Assembly (NCBI GenBank): GCA_002362385.1 | Contig: DEUB01000035.1 | Location: 1-45,778, forward strand | DNA: 45,778 nt | From: Lachnospiraceae bacterium UBA3273 | GTDB lineage: Bacteria; Bacillota; Clostridia; Lachnospirales; Lachnospiraceae | Direction of reading: 5' to 3' | Shown here: in pieces, positions 25,245 to 34,047 of the stretch | Position numbering within the stretch: the stretch's first letter is position 1 | Layout: each line of letters begins with the position of its first letter | Translations under genes and position numbers: made by a program | Notes under the pieces: generated by a model | Databases searched by the model: none | What the model was told of the DNA's origin: nothing | Seen by the model: the letters and a program-made list of their open reading frames with translations, nothing else

Positions 25245-26042
25245 TTATTCCTCTTTAACTCCCGCAATAACTTTTGGGATTCCCTTCATATCCGCCGCAA
25301 TATCCGTAAAGGACGAAAAAAAGCTTCCGATGATCTTGGAGGTAGAGGCAAGGCAGTAAAGATCAATCATGGCGTCTCTGATCCCCTCTACACTGTCTCT
25401 GGACAAATTCCGCGCTTCATTGGAAATTATTTTCCCGGGAAACCGTTCCCGTAAAACCTCTTCTTCGGAAAGATCGTCTGTAGCCAGATAAAACATGATA
25501 TCCGGGTTGCGGGACAGCTCTTTATCCATGGCGTCAATGAAATCCGGGGTGGAGCTTTTGCCGATGGAAGGCATGTTATCGGTCCGGCGAATGTGGACTC
25601 CTACTGCATGTTCGCCCAAATCCTTCTTTTTGGAGTCGATCTTTGCAGACAGTTCTTTTTCGGGAAGGAAAGGAGAATAGTCATGGCAGGGATAAAAGTG
25701 TTCTTCCGTGGCAATATAGACGTACGGCCCCAAGGAAGAGGCGAAGGACTCTTCCAGGGTACCGTCCCCCTTATGGGAACGGATACTTTCGTTATTCAGG
25801 AAAATACCAAAAATAGCAGCTGTTATCTGATACCAGAGCTTTTTAACATTCCATTTTGAATAAATATTGATGACCTGAAAAGAGTCGGTGGGCTTGAATA
25901 TCTTTTCAAAAGGGCAGCCTAATTCCGGGTTGACAAACCAGATGACTTTAAGCTTTTCCTTCCGCTTTGCGGCAAGCATCCGCGCTGAATTTATGGCGCG
26001 CATTCTATTGCATAAACCACCGATAGGTTGTATTATTAACAT
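25245..26042 (-). CDS. Fucosyltransferase-like GT-B glycosyltransferase
   Basis: This 265-residue protein begins LIIQPIGGLCNRMRAI and carries GVHIRRTDN (near residue 150), the donor-binding HxRRxD/N motif of alpha-1,2-, alpha-1,6- and O-fucosyltransferase-related families. SKIIGSFFSSFTDIA near the C-terminus completes the GDP-fucose site pattern. GDP-fucose as donor is likely by family but not shown. The start at 26042 places IGGLCN near the N-terminus as usual; a longer frame to 26105 adds an unrelated segment. It is one of three minus-strand genes in a plus-strand locus and diverges from the GT4 gene with an 81-bp gap. Confidence 0.72.
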   Translation of the reverse strand: MLIIQPIGGLCNRMRAINSARMLAAKRKEKLKVIWFVNPELGCPFEKIFKPTDSFQVINIYSKWNVKKLWYQITAAIFGIFLNNESIRSHKGDGTLEESFASSLGPYVYIATEEHFYPCHDYSPFLPEKELSAKIDSKKKDLGEHAVGVHIRRTDNMPSIGKSSTPDFIDAMDKELSRNPDIMFYLATDDLSEEEVLRERFPGKIISNEARNLSRDSVEGIRDAMIDLYCLASTSKIIGSFFSSFTDIAADMKGIPKVIAGVKEE

Positions 26043-26123
26043 AGTATGTCCTACTTTCTGCCAGAGGCGGTATAAAAGGGCAAAACACCCATTACAGTAT
26101 ATCAAAAAAAAGAGTGTGCGTAT

Positions 26124-27452
26124 ATGAAAATTTTGCAGGTAAATACCGTGATCAAAGGAAGCAGTGTGGGCAGGATCATGGCCGACTTATATGAAGCGAT
26201 CAAAGATTCCGGCAATGAAGCAAGGATCGCTGTGGGAAGGGAACCCATGCCGGAAGGCTATGAGGGAGTCCTTATCGGAAATAAAGGGGATTTTTATCAG
26301 CATGTAGTAAAAAATTTTCTTCAGGGAGAGGCCGGTTTCGGCTCGGTTGAGACTACGAGAAAATTTCTTTCCTGGGTGGATGCGGAAAAACCGGATCTGA
26401 TCCATCTGCACAATATCCATGGCTTTTATCTTCAGGTGGAGATGCTCTTTGAATATATCAAGAAGCGTGATATTCCCGTTGTCTGGACGCTTCATGACTG
26501 CTGGAGCTTTACGGGGCATTGCGCTTATTATGATTTTGCGGCATGCGAGAAGTGGAAGACAGGATGCCATACCTGTATGCAGCACGCCAAGGTATATCCC
26601 TATGCGATCTTTAAGGATAATACCACTGCCTCCTATGCCAGGAAGAGGAAAGCCTTCTGCGGTGTAAAAAACCTGACTATCGTTACTCCCAGCCATTGGC
26701 TGAAAAAACAGGTGGAGCAGTCCTTTTTAAAAGAATATCCCGTGGTGGTCATACCCAACGGGGTGGATCTGTCCGTATTTACCCCCGCAAAGAAAGATAA
26801 CGAGGGTTATTCTAATAAAAATGCGGGTTGCGGTAATAGCAATGGGGAAAATGACGGAAAAGATAGTAAAAAAAATAATAGTAAGGGAAATAATAGCGAA
26901 AATGACAACAAAAAAAGTGATGCCAATATAAAAACCGTGTTGGGGGTTGCCAATATATGGGAGCTTCGGAAAGGCCTTGTCTATTTTGAAAAGCTGGCAA
27001 AGGACCTGCCCGACGATTACAGGGTGGAGCTTATTGGAGTTAACAAAAAGCAGAAAAGGGAGCTTAAGAAAAAATACGGCGGTAAGGTGATCGCCAGGGA
27101 AAGGACCGCCAATGTGGATGAACTGGTGGAAGCCTACCGGAATGCGGCGGTTTTTGTCAACGCCACGCTGGAGGACAATTTTCCCACTACCAATTTAGAA
27201 GCCCTGGCCTGCGGGACTCCGGTGGTAACCTATGAAACCGGGGGAAGCGGCGAAGCGGTAACAAAGGAGACGGGGATCGTTGTAAGAAGAGGCAGCTATG
27301 ACAAGCTTTTGGAGGCGGTCTTAGACGCGTCGGGAGGGCGGTTTTTAAAAGAGGACTGCTTAAAGCGTGCAAAGGAATTTGATAAAAAAACAAGATATGA
27401 AGAATATCTTAAGCTTTATGAGGAAGTGTCGAAAAAAGCGGCAGATCAGTAA
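26124..27452 (+). CDS. Glycosyltransferase family 4 with asparagine/lysine-rich insert
   Basis: This is a GT-B enzyme of 442 residues. The N-terminal Rossmann part starts KILQVNTVIKGSSVGRIMAD and has HNIHGFYLQ. The C-terminal part has the GT4 signature ATLEDNFPTTNLEALACGTPVV, including the conserved E-x7-E. Between the two domains (about residues 225-270, DNA 26796-26935) lies a low-complexity linker rich in N, K, S, G and D that GT4 enzymes normally lack. It contains A8 and A7 runs that could slip. The role is cytoplasmic addition of a sugar to the lipid-linked glycan. Confidence 0.82.
   Translation: MKILQVNTVIKGSSVGRIMADLYEAIKDSGNEARIAVGREPMPEGYEGVLIGNKGDFYQHVVKNFLQGEAGFGSVETTRKFLSWVDAEKPDLIHLHNIHGFYLQVEMLFEYIKKRDIPVVWTLHDCWSFTGHCAYYDFAACEKWKTGCHTCMQHAKVYPYAIFKDNTTASYARKRKAFCGVKNLTIVTPSHWLKKQVEQSFLKEYPVVVIPNGVDLSVFTPAKKDNEGYSNKNAGCGNSNGENDGKDSKKNNSKGNNSENDNKKSDANIKTVLGVANIWELRKGLVYFEKLAKDLPDDYRVELIGVNKKQKRELKKKYGGKVIARERTANVDELVEAYRNAAVFVNATLEDNFPTTNLEALACGTPVVTYETGGSGEAVTKETGIVVRRGSYDKLLEAVLDASGGRFLKEDCLKRAKEFDKKTRYEEYLKLYEEVSKKAADQ
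26796..26935 (+). repeat. Low-complexity AAT/GGN-rich insert in the GT4 gene
   Basis: About 140 bp of purine-rich imperfect triplet and hexamer repeats (AATAGY, GGAAAAT, GGAAATAAT) encode a hydrophilic linker. Homopolymer runs of eight A (26868-26875) and seven A lie inside the reading frame. Confidence 0.75.
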
Positions 27453-27455
27453 ACC

Positions 27456-29813
27456 ATGGGAAAAATAAGGGAATTGGGAAAAGGAACAGTGAAGGGAACT
27501 GCTATTTTTGTAATGGCATTTCTTTTTGCTGTCTTTTTTTATTTGTTTTGCAGCGGTTTTTTTAATTACAGGGACGCGGCGTTTCTCTATTCCACGGAGT
27601 CCTTTCCGGTAATCGGGCTTCTTTGCGTGACAGCGGTGCTTTTCTTTCTGCTGCTTTATAAAATAACGGGAGATATTCTAAGAAGGTGCAAAAAAGAGGC
27701 GCTGAAGATAATCTGCCTCTGTCTGGTCGTTATTGCCCTGGCGGTCCAATTTTATTTTCTGTTTTATGTAAGAAGCTATTATAAATGGGACAGCGGCTTT
27801 GTGATCGGAGCGGCGGCGTCCCTGGCGGAAAAAGGAGAGGTGGCAGAGGAAGCTTTTTATTATATGTCGGTTTATCCCAACCAGAATACCTTTGTGCTGA
27901 TCACGGCGGCGTTAGTGAAGATCGGAAACCTTTTGGGAATAAATGCGGCGGACAGGTCCCTGCTCTTCAATTTGTTTAATACGTTCTGTCTGGATCTGTC
28001 GGTTTTTCTTGTGATCCCCATAATAAAGAAAATAAGGCCCGGCCTGGCCGGATGGGAGCTTTCCAGGATCCTGTTTATCCTGCTCTGCAATCCGTTCCTC
28101 TATGTGGGGGTGTCTTATTATTATACTATTACCCTTTCCCTTCCTTTGTCCCAGGGCTTTCTCTATCTTATGCTTTCTATTTTCGGCAAGGAATTGTCCT
28201 TAAAAGGGGAGCGTGAAAAAGAGGGCATGGAATCAGGAAAAGTGAAAAAATATGACCGGAAGCGGCAGATCTTAAAAATGATCTTGGCAGGCGTTTTATT
28301 GGGAGCAGGCTACGAGCTGCGCGCCACGGCAGTTATTTTTGGAATAGGGACCTTATTTACGGGCGTCTTCATGCTCACAGAAGGAAAGTGCAAAAAAAGG
28401 GGGAGCTTTGTTTTGGTGTTGTGCATTATGACGGCTGCGGCGGTTTTGACGGCTTCAAGCCTGTCCTCCTTCCAGAAAAATTATGTGGGGATCGATACAA
28501 AGGATACGGCCTTTCCGGCAAGCCACTGGGTCATGATGTCTTTGACCATGCCCGGAAGCCATAACGGGGAGGATGAAGCCTATACGGCGTCTTTTCCTAC
28601 CGGAGAACAAAAGGAAGAGGCGGTAAAGGCAAGGATAAAAGAGAAGCTTTCCGCCATGGACCTTAAGGATTACCTTCTGCTCATAAAGACGAAAGTTAAA
28701 AACACCTTCGGAACAGGCATGAACGGCTATACGACCTTCCTGGCCGATGCATTGCGCACAGACGGCATTTATGAATGGGTCTTCGGAAGCCGGCGGGATG
28801 CTGCCGTGCTCTGGCATCAGGGGTATCATCTTTTCATGATGCTGGGGATCCTTCTTGCCCTTGGACGTTTTATTTACGGCGCCGTAAGGGAAAAGGAAAT
28901 TGAATTTCCTATATTTTTACAGGCTTTGATCCTTTTGGGAGCTGTTTTGTTTTATGTGCTCTGGGAGGCGTCGGAGCAGTACAGCGTGCCTTTTATGATG
29001 CTTATGTGTTCCCTGGGGCTTACGGGGTATCTGGATGCGGAGAGACATCCGGGGGCAGAGGGGCAGCTGAATGCAGAAGGTTATCTGGATGCAGAGGGGC
29101 AAAACAAGGAAAAGGACGCTTCCAAAATGCGGCGGATGCTTTGGCCTATCCTGTCTTTTGGGGCGGCGGCTTTTATCCTTATTTTGGGAATATGCCGTTA
29201 CGGGACGGTAACGGAGGCGGTACGCCCCTGGTCCCATCCGGCGGCGGTCCAGATCCTTGCCAATCGTTCTTATCCGGTGGACGACGGGGTAAAGCTTGTG
29301 CAAAGGCTGAAGCTGTCAGAACCCTTCAATCATCTGGTCATACAATGGAGAAATCCCGCAAAAGAGGACAGCACGGCGGTTTACAGGCTCTGCCTGATAG
29401 AAGAAAGCAGTGGGAAGATCGTTTTCGAGGAAGAGATCCGGGCGGCAGGCACGCCTTATAACGGCGCCGGGATCTATGATTTTGAAGAGGTAATTCCAAA
29501 AGATCCCGCCTATGAGCTTTGTGTGGAAAAGACGGGAGGAGACCCGGAGGATGACCTGGAATTCGTCATCTACGATATGTACGGGTATCAGCCGTATTCT
29601 GCGGGAAATCTGTATTTAAAGGAAAACGGGGAAATAAAGAAAATGACGGCGTCCCTTTTATTTTCTGTTTCCAGGGAGTATGAGGGAAGCTATATGGGAA
29701 AGATAAAATATGTATTTTTTGTTTCCCTTTTATTCCTTATCTTCCTATTTATGGGATTTTGGTGTAAACTAAAAATGGTATGGTCTTACAGGGGAGGAAA
29801 AAGGGATGATTAA
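27456..29813 (+). CDS. GT-C type membrane glycosyltransferase, copy 1 of a paralogous pair
   Basis: This 785-residue protein has about twelve membrane spans (residues about 15-530 and one near 560-580), then a beta-rich extracytoplasmic domain of about 160 residues, then a last span. The acidic YKWDSGFVIGAAASLAEKG after the third span and YPNQNTF are GT-C features. GAGYELRATAV and DTAFPASHWVMMSL are shared with the gene at 38068, including the C-terminal domain. A slippage-type repeat (LDAE, LNAEGYLDAEGQ) near residue 535 lies in a loop. The start is 3 bp after the GT4 stop without a clear ribosome site. The exact family is not named. Confidence 0.65.
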   Translation: MGKIRELGKGTVKGTAIFVMAFLFAVFFYLFCSGFFNYRDAAFLYSTESFPVIGLLCVTAVLFFLLLYKITGDILRRCKKEALKIICLCLVVIALAVQFYFLFYVRSYYKWDSGFVIGAAASLAEKGEVAEEAFYYMSVYPNQNTFVLITAALVKIGNLLGINAADRSLLFNLFNTFCLDLSVFLVIPIIKKIRPGLAGWELSRILFILLCNPFLYVGVSYYYTITLSLPLSQGFLYLMLSIFGKELSLKGEREKEGMESGKVKKYDRKRQILKMILAGVLLGAGYELRATAVIFGIGTLFTGVFMLTEGKCKKRGSFVLVLCIMTAAAVLTASSLSSFQKNYVGIDTKDTAFPASHWVMMSLTMPGSHNGEDEAYTASFPTGEQKEEAVKARIKEKLSAMDLKDYLLLIKTKVKNTFGTGMNGYTTFLADALRTDGIYEWVFGSRRDAAVLWHQGYHLFMMLGILLALGRFIYGAVREKEIEFPIFLQALILLGAVLFYVLWEASEQYSVPFMMLMCSLGLTGYLDAERHPGAEGQLNAEGYLDAEGQNKEKDASKMRRMLWPILSFGAAAFILILGICRYGTVTEAVRPWSHPAAVQILANRSYPVDDGVKLVQRLKLSEPFNHLVIQWRNPAKEDSTAVYRLCLIEESSGKIVFEEEIRAAGTPYNGAGIYDFEEVIPKDPAYELCVEKTGGDPEDDLEFVIYDMYGYQPYSAGNLYLKENGEIKKMTASLLFSVSREYEGSYMGKIKYVFFVSLLFLIFLFMGFWCKLKMVWSYRGGKRDD
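29036..29115 (+). repeat. CTGGATGCRGAG repeat inside a GT-C gene
   Basis: The words CTGGATGCGGAG, CTGAATGCAGAAGG and CTGGATGCAGAGGGGCA recur in frame and encode LDAE, LNAEGY and LDAEGQ, within a hydrophilic loop between membrane spans. Confidence 0.65.
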
Positions 29814-31071
29814 AAAACGGGTTTTTACTTTGATTCTGATGCTGATGATCGTAGTCAGCTGCGTTACGGAAGCATTGGTCATAAGAGATTTAAAGACAGA
29901 AAACCAGCAGCTTTCAGAACAGCTGGAGAAATTAAACCAGGATATTTCCGTAAACGCATCGGCGATTGAGGAAGTAAACGACAGGATGGAAACCAAAGCG
30001 GAGGTAGAGGAGCCCCGTTTGTTCCTGCCTAAGGATATTTATGTTTATGCGGGAGCGGTCATGGAGATTTATAATGATTGTGTCTGCTGCGGGGTAAACC
30101 CGGAGAATTATGATTTTTACTGGGAATGTGAGATCGGAGACTGCATGAACGATAAGTTCCGGATCCATCCCGGAGCCGATACGACGGGAGACTATGACCT
30201 TACCCTTCATCTGTACGATTACCAGTTAAAGGAAGCGGCGTCGGCACGGACGACCATTCACGTTGTACCGGATATGTTTGCGGATGAGAGCACGGGCTCC
30301 CTTTCCATGGTAACCATCGGGGACAGCTTAAGCGCAAGCACCGGCTGGATCTCTTATACCCGTTATCTGTCAGGGGAAAAGCTTTATCATATGGGAACCC
30401 TGGGAGATGAAGAGGGCTTTATGAATGAAGGCAGGCCAGGAATTACGGCGGGAGATTATCTTTTGGGCACCTTATACGGGATGGAGTCTGACAATGCATT
30501 TACCAATCCCCAGACGGGAGAGTTTGACTGGGATTATTATAAACGGACAACGGGGATCGATCCGGATGTAGTGCAGGTCTTTTTGGGAACAAACGGACTG
30601 GATATGGATCCGTCTGACAATGCGGGTAATATTGTAGAAATTGTGGATAAAATAAGAGAAGCGGATAAAGATATTCAGATCCTGGTAGTGGAACCCGTAT
30701 TTCCTTCCGATCAGGACGGAATGGCCATGCAGCAGAATATTCCGGGCTTTGAGGGGCTTCATGGCATGTGGTCTTTAACCAGGAGCACCATGGTGTTCAA
30801 TCTCAATTCCGAATTGGACAAAAGACTTTCGGATTACGAAAATGTTACCATTGTACCGGCAGGCGTTATGTTTGACAGGGATTATGGATTCGGGCGGAGC
30901 GAAATAAATCAGAACCCTCATTCGGATGCCTTAAAGAATGTGCCGGATCAGGGAATTCATCCTTCCCAGGCAGGGTATGACCAGATAGGGGATGCGGTTT
31001 ACGCGGCGCTTTGCTATCTGATAAATGAAGGAAAAATTGAGACAACCCCCATGGAGGAAACAGGTGAGTAA
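29806..31071 (+). CDS. Membrane-anchored SGNH/GDSL hydrolase
   Basis: This 421-residue protein has an N-terminal signal anchor (residues 5-25), a short coiled coil (LKTENQQLSEQLEKLNQD), an Ig-like beta segment (about 75-160) and a C-terminal SGNH hydrolase. The hydrolase shows block I TIGDSLSAS (near residue 170), block III FLGTNGLD and block V DQGIHPSQAGY, supplying the Ser, Gly/Asn and Asp-His residues. It probably removes or moves acetyl groups on the surface glycan. GGGGAGG supports the start. It overlaps its neighbours by 8 bp on each side. Confidence 0.83.
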   Translation: MIKKRVFTLILMLMIVVSCVTEALVIRDLKTENQQLSEQLEKLNQDISVNASAIEEVNDRMETKAEVEEPRLFLPKDIYVYAGAVMEIYNDCVCCGVNPENYDFYWECEIGDCMNDKFRIHPGADTTGDYDLTLHLYDYQLKEAASARTTIHVVPDMFADESTGSLSMVTIGDSLSASTGWISYTRYLSGEKLYHMGTLGDEEGFMNEGRPGITAGDYLLGTLYGMESDNAFTNPQTGEFDWDYYKRTTGIDPDVVQVFLGTNGLDMDPSDNAGNIVEIVDKIREADKDIQILVVEPVFPSDQDGMAMQQNIPGFEGLHGMWSLTRSTMVFNLNSELDKRLSDYENVTIVPAGVMFDRDYGFGRSEINQNPHSDALKNVPDQGIHPSQAGYDQIGDAVYAALCYLINEGKIETTPMEETGE

Positions 31072-31915
31072 GAAAGTAACGGTTATTACGACAACTTATC
31101 AGGATCTGGAACATCTAAAGAAGACGATGGAAAGCCTTAAAAGCCAGGACTATGACAATCTGGAATACATTGTTGTGGATGGCGGTTCTAAGGATGGGAC
31201 TTTGGATTATCTGACGGATCAGAGAAAATATTTTGATAGAAGAGGCTGGTCCTATACCTTCTGCTCTGGAAAGGATGAAGGTATTTATGACGCCATTAAC
31301 AAAGGTATTGAGCTGGCAAAGGGGGATATCATAGGGTTCCTTTTTGACTGCTTTGCCTGTGGGGATGCGCTTTCACGCATGATCGCCGCCATGGAAAAAG
31401 AGGATGCGGACGGAGTCCATGCAGACCTGGATTATATCGATGAGGAAGGAAAGCTGGTCCGCCACTGGGAAATGAAAAACAGCGGAAAACTGGAGGAGGG
31501 CTGGATGCCGGCCCATCCCACCATGTATCTCAAAAAGGAAATATATGATCAATACGGCGTTTATAAAATAAATTACAGAATTGCCGCAGATTATGAATTT
31601 ATGGTAAGAATATTTAAAGACAGACGGGTAAAACTGGCTTATATACCGGATGTTTTGATCCATATGTTCTACGGAGGGACAAGCACCTCGGGTGCGGAAA
31701 GCTATATCCAGTCTTTTATGGAAAGTATGAGAGCCTTGAAGGAAAACAAGGTGCCCCACAGGTTTAAGATCTGTCTGGTCAGGACCTTCCGGGTTGCATC
31801 CCAGTTTTACATTCAGGAAGAAGAGATCGAGAACATGAAGAAAAGAGAGGCTTTAAGACTGGAAGAATTGAAAAAGCTTAAGGAACGGGAAGCGGCAGAA
31901 AAAGAGGAAGTATGA
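31064..31915 (+). CDS. Glycosyltransferase family 2 with unusual DXD region
   Basis: This 283-residue GT-A protein (SKKVTVITTTYQDLEHLKKT, YIVVDGGSKDGT, DEGIYDAINKGIELAKGD) resembles WcaE-like GT2 enzymes. Where such enzymes have N(A/S)DD after GFL, this one has GFLFDCFACGD, so the canonical metal-binding DXD is altered. The later HADLDYID and HPTMYLKKEIYDQYG are normal, and the C-terminus is a charged helix. A GTG at 31064 with GGAGG 6 bp upstream is the chosen start; a longer frame from 31025 is possible. It overlaps the next gene by 4 bp. Confidence 0.78.
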   Translation: MSKKVTVITTTYQDLEHLKKTMESLKSQDYDNLEYIVVDGGSKDGTLDYLTDQRKYFDRRGWSYTFCSGKDEGIYDAINKGIELAKGDIIGFLFDCFACGDALSRMIAAMEKEDADGVHADLDYIDEEGKLVRHWEMKNSGKLEEGWMPAHPTMYLKKEIYDQYGVYKINYRIAADYEFMVRIFKDRRVKLAYIPDVLIHMFYGGTSTSGAESYIQSFMESMRALKENKVPHRFKICLVRTFRVASQFYIQEEEIENMKKREALRLEELKKLKEREAAEKEEV

Positions 31916-32601
31916 AAAGTATAGTAATTATTCCGGCCTATAACGAAGAAAAAAGCATAGAGAAAACGGTAGCGGATATCAGGGAAAATGCCCCGGAATT
32001 TGATTATGTCATAGTCAATGACTGTTCTAAGGATAATACCCTTAAGGTATGTACGGAAAAAGGGATGCATGTGCTCAATCTCCCCATTAATCTGGGAATC
32101 GGCGGCGCAGTACAGACAGGGTATTTATATGCCTATAAAAACGGTTATGATTTTGCGGTACAGTTTGACGGAGACGGACAGCATGATGCAAGGTTTTTAC
32201 ATGAAATGCGGGATTATATGGTGGAGCATGAACTGGATATGCTCATCGGCTCCCGTTTTATCGAAAAAGAGGGGTTTCAGTCATCGGGGATCCGCCGTTT
32301 CGGCATCCGCTATTTTTCATCGCTGATCAGGCTTTTGACAAAGGCAAAGGTTACGGATCCCACCTCCGGTATGCGCATGGTAAACCGTGAGATCATAGGG
32401 ATCTATGCGGATTCCTATCCCAAGGACTATCCGGAACCGGAAAGCGTGGTGGCGATCCTCAATATGGGAAAGACCGTAGGAGAATATCCGGTAGTCATGC
32501 GGGAGAGGACGGAAGGCGTTTCGTCCATATCCCCTTTGCGAAGCGTTTACTATATGGTAAAGGTAACCCTGGCGATCCTTATGGAAATGTTAAGAAAGTG
32601 A
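31912..32601 (+). CDS. DPM/DPG-like polyprenyl-phosphate sugar synthase
   Basis: This 229-residue GT2 enzyme of the dolichol-phosphate-mannose synthase-like class has IPAYNEEKSIEKTV, VNDCSKDNT, the catalytic FDGDGQHD (near residue 88) and TSGMRMVNREI. It has no C-terminal membrane spans, so it would act at the inner face, charging undecaprenyl phosphate with a sugar such as glucose or mannose. The ATGA overlap with the upstream gene and the adjacent DUF2304 gene, a common partner, support this. It would supply donors for the GT-C enzymes in the locus. Confidence 0.82.
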   Translation: MKSIVIIPAYNEEKSIEKTVADIRENAPEFDYVIVNDCSKDNTLKVCTEKGMHVLNLPINLGIGGAVQTGYLYAYKNGYDFAVQFDGDGQHDARFLHEMRDYMVEHELDMLIGSRFIEKEGFQSSGIRRFGIRYFSSLIRLLTKAKVTDPTSGMRMVNREIIGIYADSYPKDYPEPESVVAILNMGKTVGEYPVVMRERTEGVSSISPLRSVYYMVKVTLAILMEMLRK

Positions 32602-32614
32602 GATAAATTTTTTT

Positions 32615-33010
32615 ATGATGACATTTAAATTGCAGCTCATTATCGGTATATGTCTGGTGGTCGCGCTGTTAGCGATCGTCAATATGATCAGAAAAAGGAA
32701 GCTGGAGCTGAAATATGCCCTGTCCTGGCTCATTGCCATCGTGTTTGTTTTGATCATGGACTGCTTTCCGGTGCTGTTGACGAGGCTGTCCTATTTCCTG
32801 GGCATCTGGGCTCCGGTCAACATGATCTTTTTCCTGGGATTCTGCTTTTCCCTTCTGATCATCTTTGTTTTAACGGTTACCCTGTCCCGCATGTCCGAGA
32901 GAGTGCGCAAGCTTGCACAGGCGGTTGCCCTGAATGAAGAAAAGATAGAATTGCTGATGAAGGAACATGAGGCTGCAGAAGAGGAAAATGACGGAGGAGA
33001 CAAGGCATGA
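32615..33010 (+). CDS. DUF2304 small membrane protein
   Basis: This 131-residue protein has three hydrophobic spans (about residues 7-23, 34-53 and 66-92), followed by a coiled, acidic tail (ALNEEKIELLMKEHEAAEEE). KYALSWLIAIV and the layout match DUF2304 proteins, which regularly sit beside DPM-like glycosyltransferases and may help anchor them or flip the lipid-linked sugar. Start ATGs at 32615 and 32618 cannot be told apart. The stop overlaps the next start (ATGA). Confidence 0.75.
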   Translation: MMTFKLQLIIGICLVVALLAIVNMIRKRKLELKYALSWLIAIVFVLIMDCFPVLLTRLSYFLGIWAPVNMIFFLGFCFSLLIIFVLTVTLSRMSERVRKLAQAVALNEEKIELLMKEHEAAEEENDGGDKA

Positions 33011-34047
33011 AAATTTTGATGATCGGTCTGGGTAGTATCGGACAGAGGCATTTGAGAAATATAAGGCGGATCCTGGGAGAAGAAGCGGAAATTCTGGCAT
33101 ATCGTGTCAGGGGGCTTCAGAGGACTTTTTCAGACACTATGAAGATCCGCGACAATGTGTGTCTGGAGGAGGAGTTTCATATCAGGTCTTATCCGGATCT
33201 GGATGAGGCACTTTTGCAAAAACCGGATATTGCATTTATTACCAACCCTACCAATATGCATATTCCCTGCGCCATAAAGTGTGCAAAGGCAGGGTGCCAC
33301 CTTTTTATGGAAAAGCCGGTTTCCGATGACCTTACAGGGATAGAGGAACTGAGAGAGGCGGTAAAGAAAAGCGGCGTTAAGGTGTTTGTAGGATACCAGA
33401 ACCGTTTTCATCCGGCTATCCGGGCGGTAAAGGAAGTATTAAAGAGCGGGGAGTTAGGCAGGATCTTATCCGTACACTCTGTTGTGGGCGAACGGCTCTC
33501 CACCATGCATACTTATGAGGATTATAAAGATACTTATATGGCAAGAAAGGATATGGGCGGCGGCGTTGTGACCAACCAGCTTGTCCATGAAATGGACTAC
33601 CTGTACTATTTGTTCGGAAAACCTCTGACAGTATACGCCATAGGCGGAACCCTGGGGAATCTGGGAATCGATGTGGAGGATAACTGCGACGCTTTGTTTC
33701 TTATGGAAGGCAAAAGCGGCAGCAGGGTCTGTGTCAATGTCCATGCGGACTTTTACCAGAGCCCGCCCAGCCGTTTTGTAAAGGTGGTGGGGGAAAAGGG
33801 ATCTGTTGAGGCGGATCTGATCAATGCCATAGTTTCAAAAACGGTTTCGGATGTGACGGAAAAGGCGGCATTTCCGGAGTTTGCAAGAAATGACATGTTT
33901 ATAGAGGAATTAAAGCTGTTTCTTGACTGCATCAAAGAGAACGGAAAAGAGGAAATTACTCTGGAAGACGGCATTGTCAGCCTGAAAATGGCTATGGCAG
34001 TGAAGGAATCCATGAATACGGGAGGCGTGGTAAATGTCGATATTTGA
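33007..34047 (+). CDS. Gfo/Idh/MocA family NAD(P)-dependent oxidoreductase
   Basis: This 346-residue protein has the N-terminal Rossmann motif MIGLGSIGQRHLRNI, the family's EKPVSDD (near residue 103) with the catalytic lysine, and GYQNRFHPAI. These enzymes oxidise or reduce sugars or sugar nucleotides. The ATGA overlap upstream and the 14-bp overlap with the following SDR gene suggest the two act in one sugar-modifying pathway. The actual substrate cannot be read from the sequence. Confidence 0.85.
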   Translation: MKILMIGLGSIGQRHLRNIRRILGEEAEILAYRVRGLQRTFSDTMKIRDNVCLEEEFHIRSYPDLDEALLQKPDIAFITNPTNMHIPCAIKCAKAGCHLFMEKPVSDDLTGIEELREAVKKSGVKVFVGYQNRFHPAIRAVKEVLKSGELGRILSVHSVVGERLSTMHTYEDYKDTYMARKDMGGGVVTNQLVHEMDYLYYLFGKPLTVYAIGGTLGNLGIDVEDNCDALFLMEGKSGSRVCVNVHADFYQSPPSRFVKVVGEKGSVEADLINAIVSKTVSDVTEKAAFPEFARNDMFIEELKLFLDCIKENGKEEITLEDGIVSLKMAMAVKESMNTGGVVNVDI

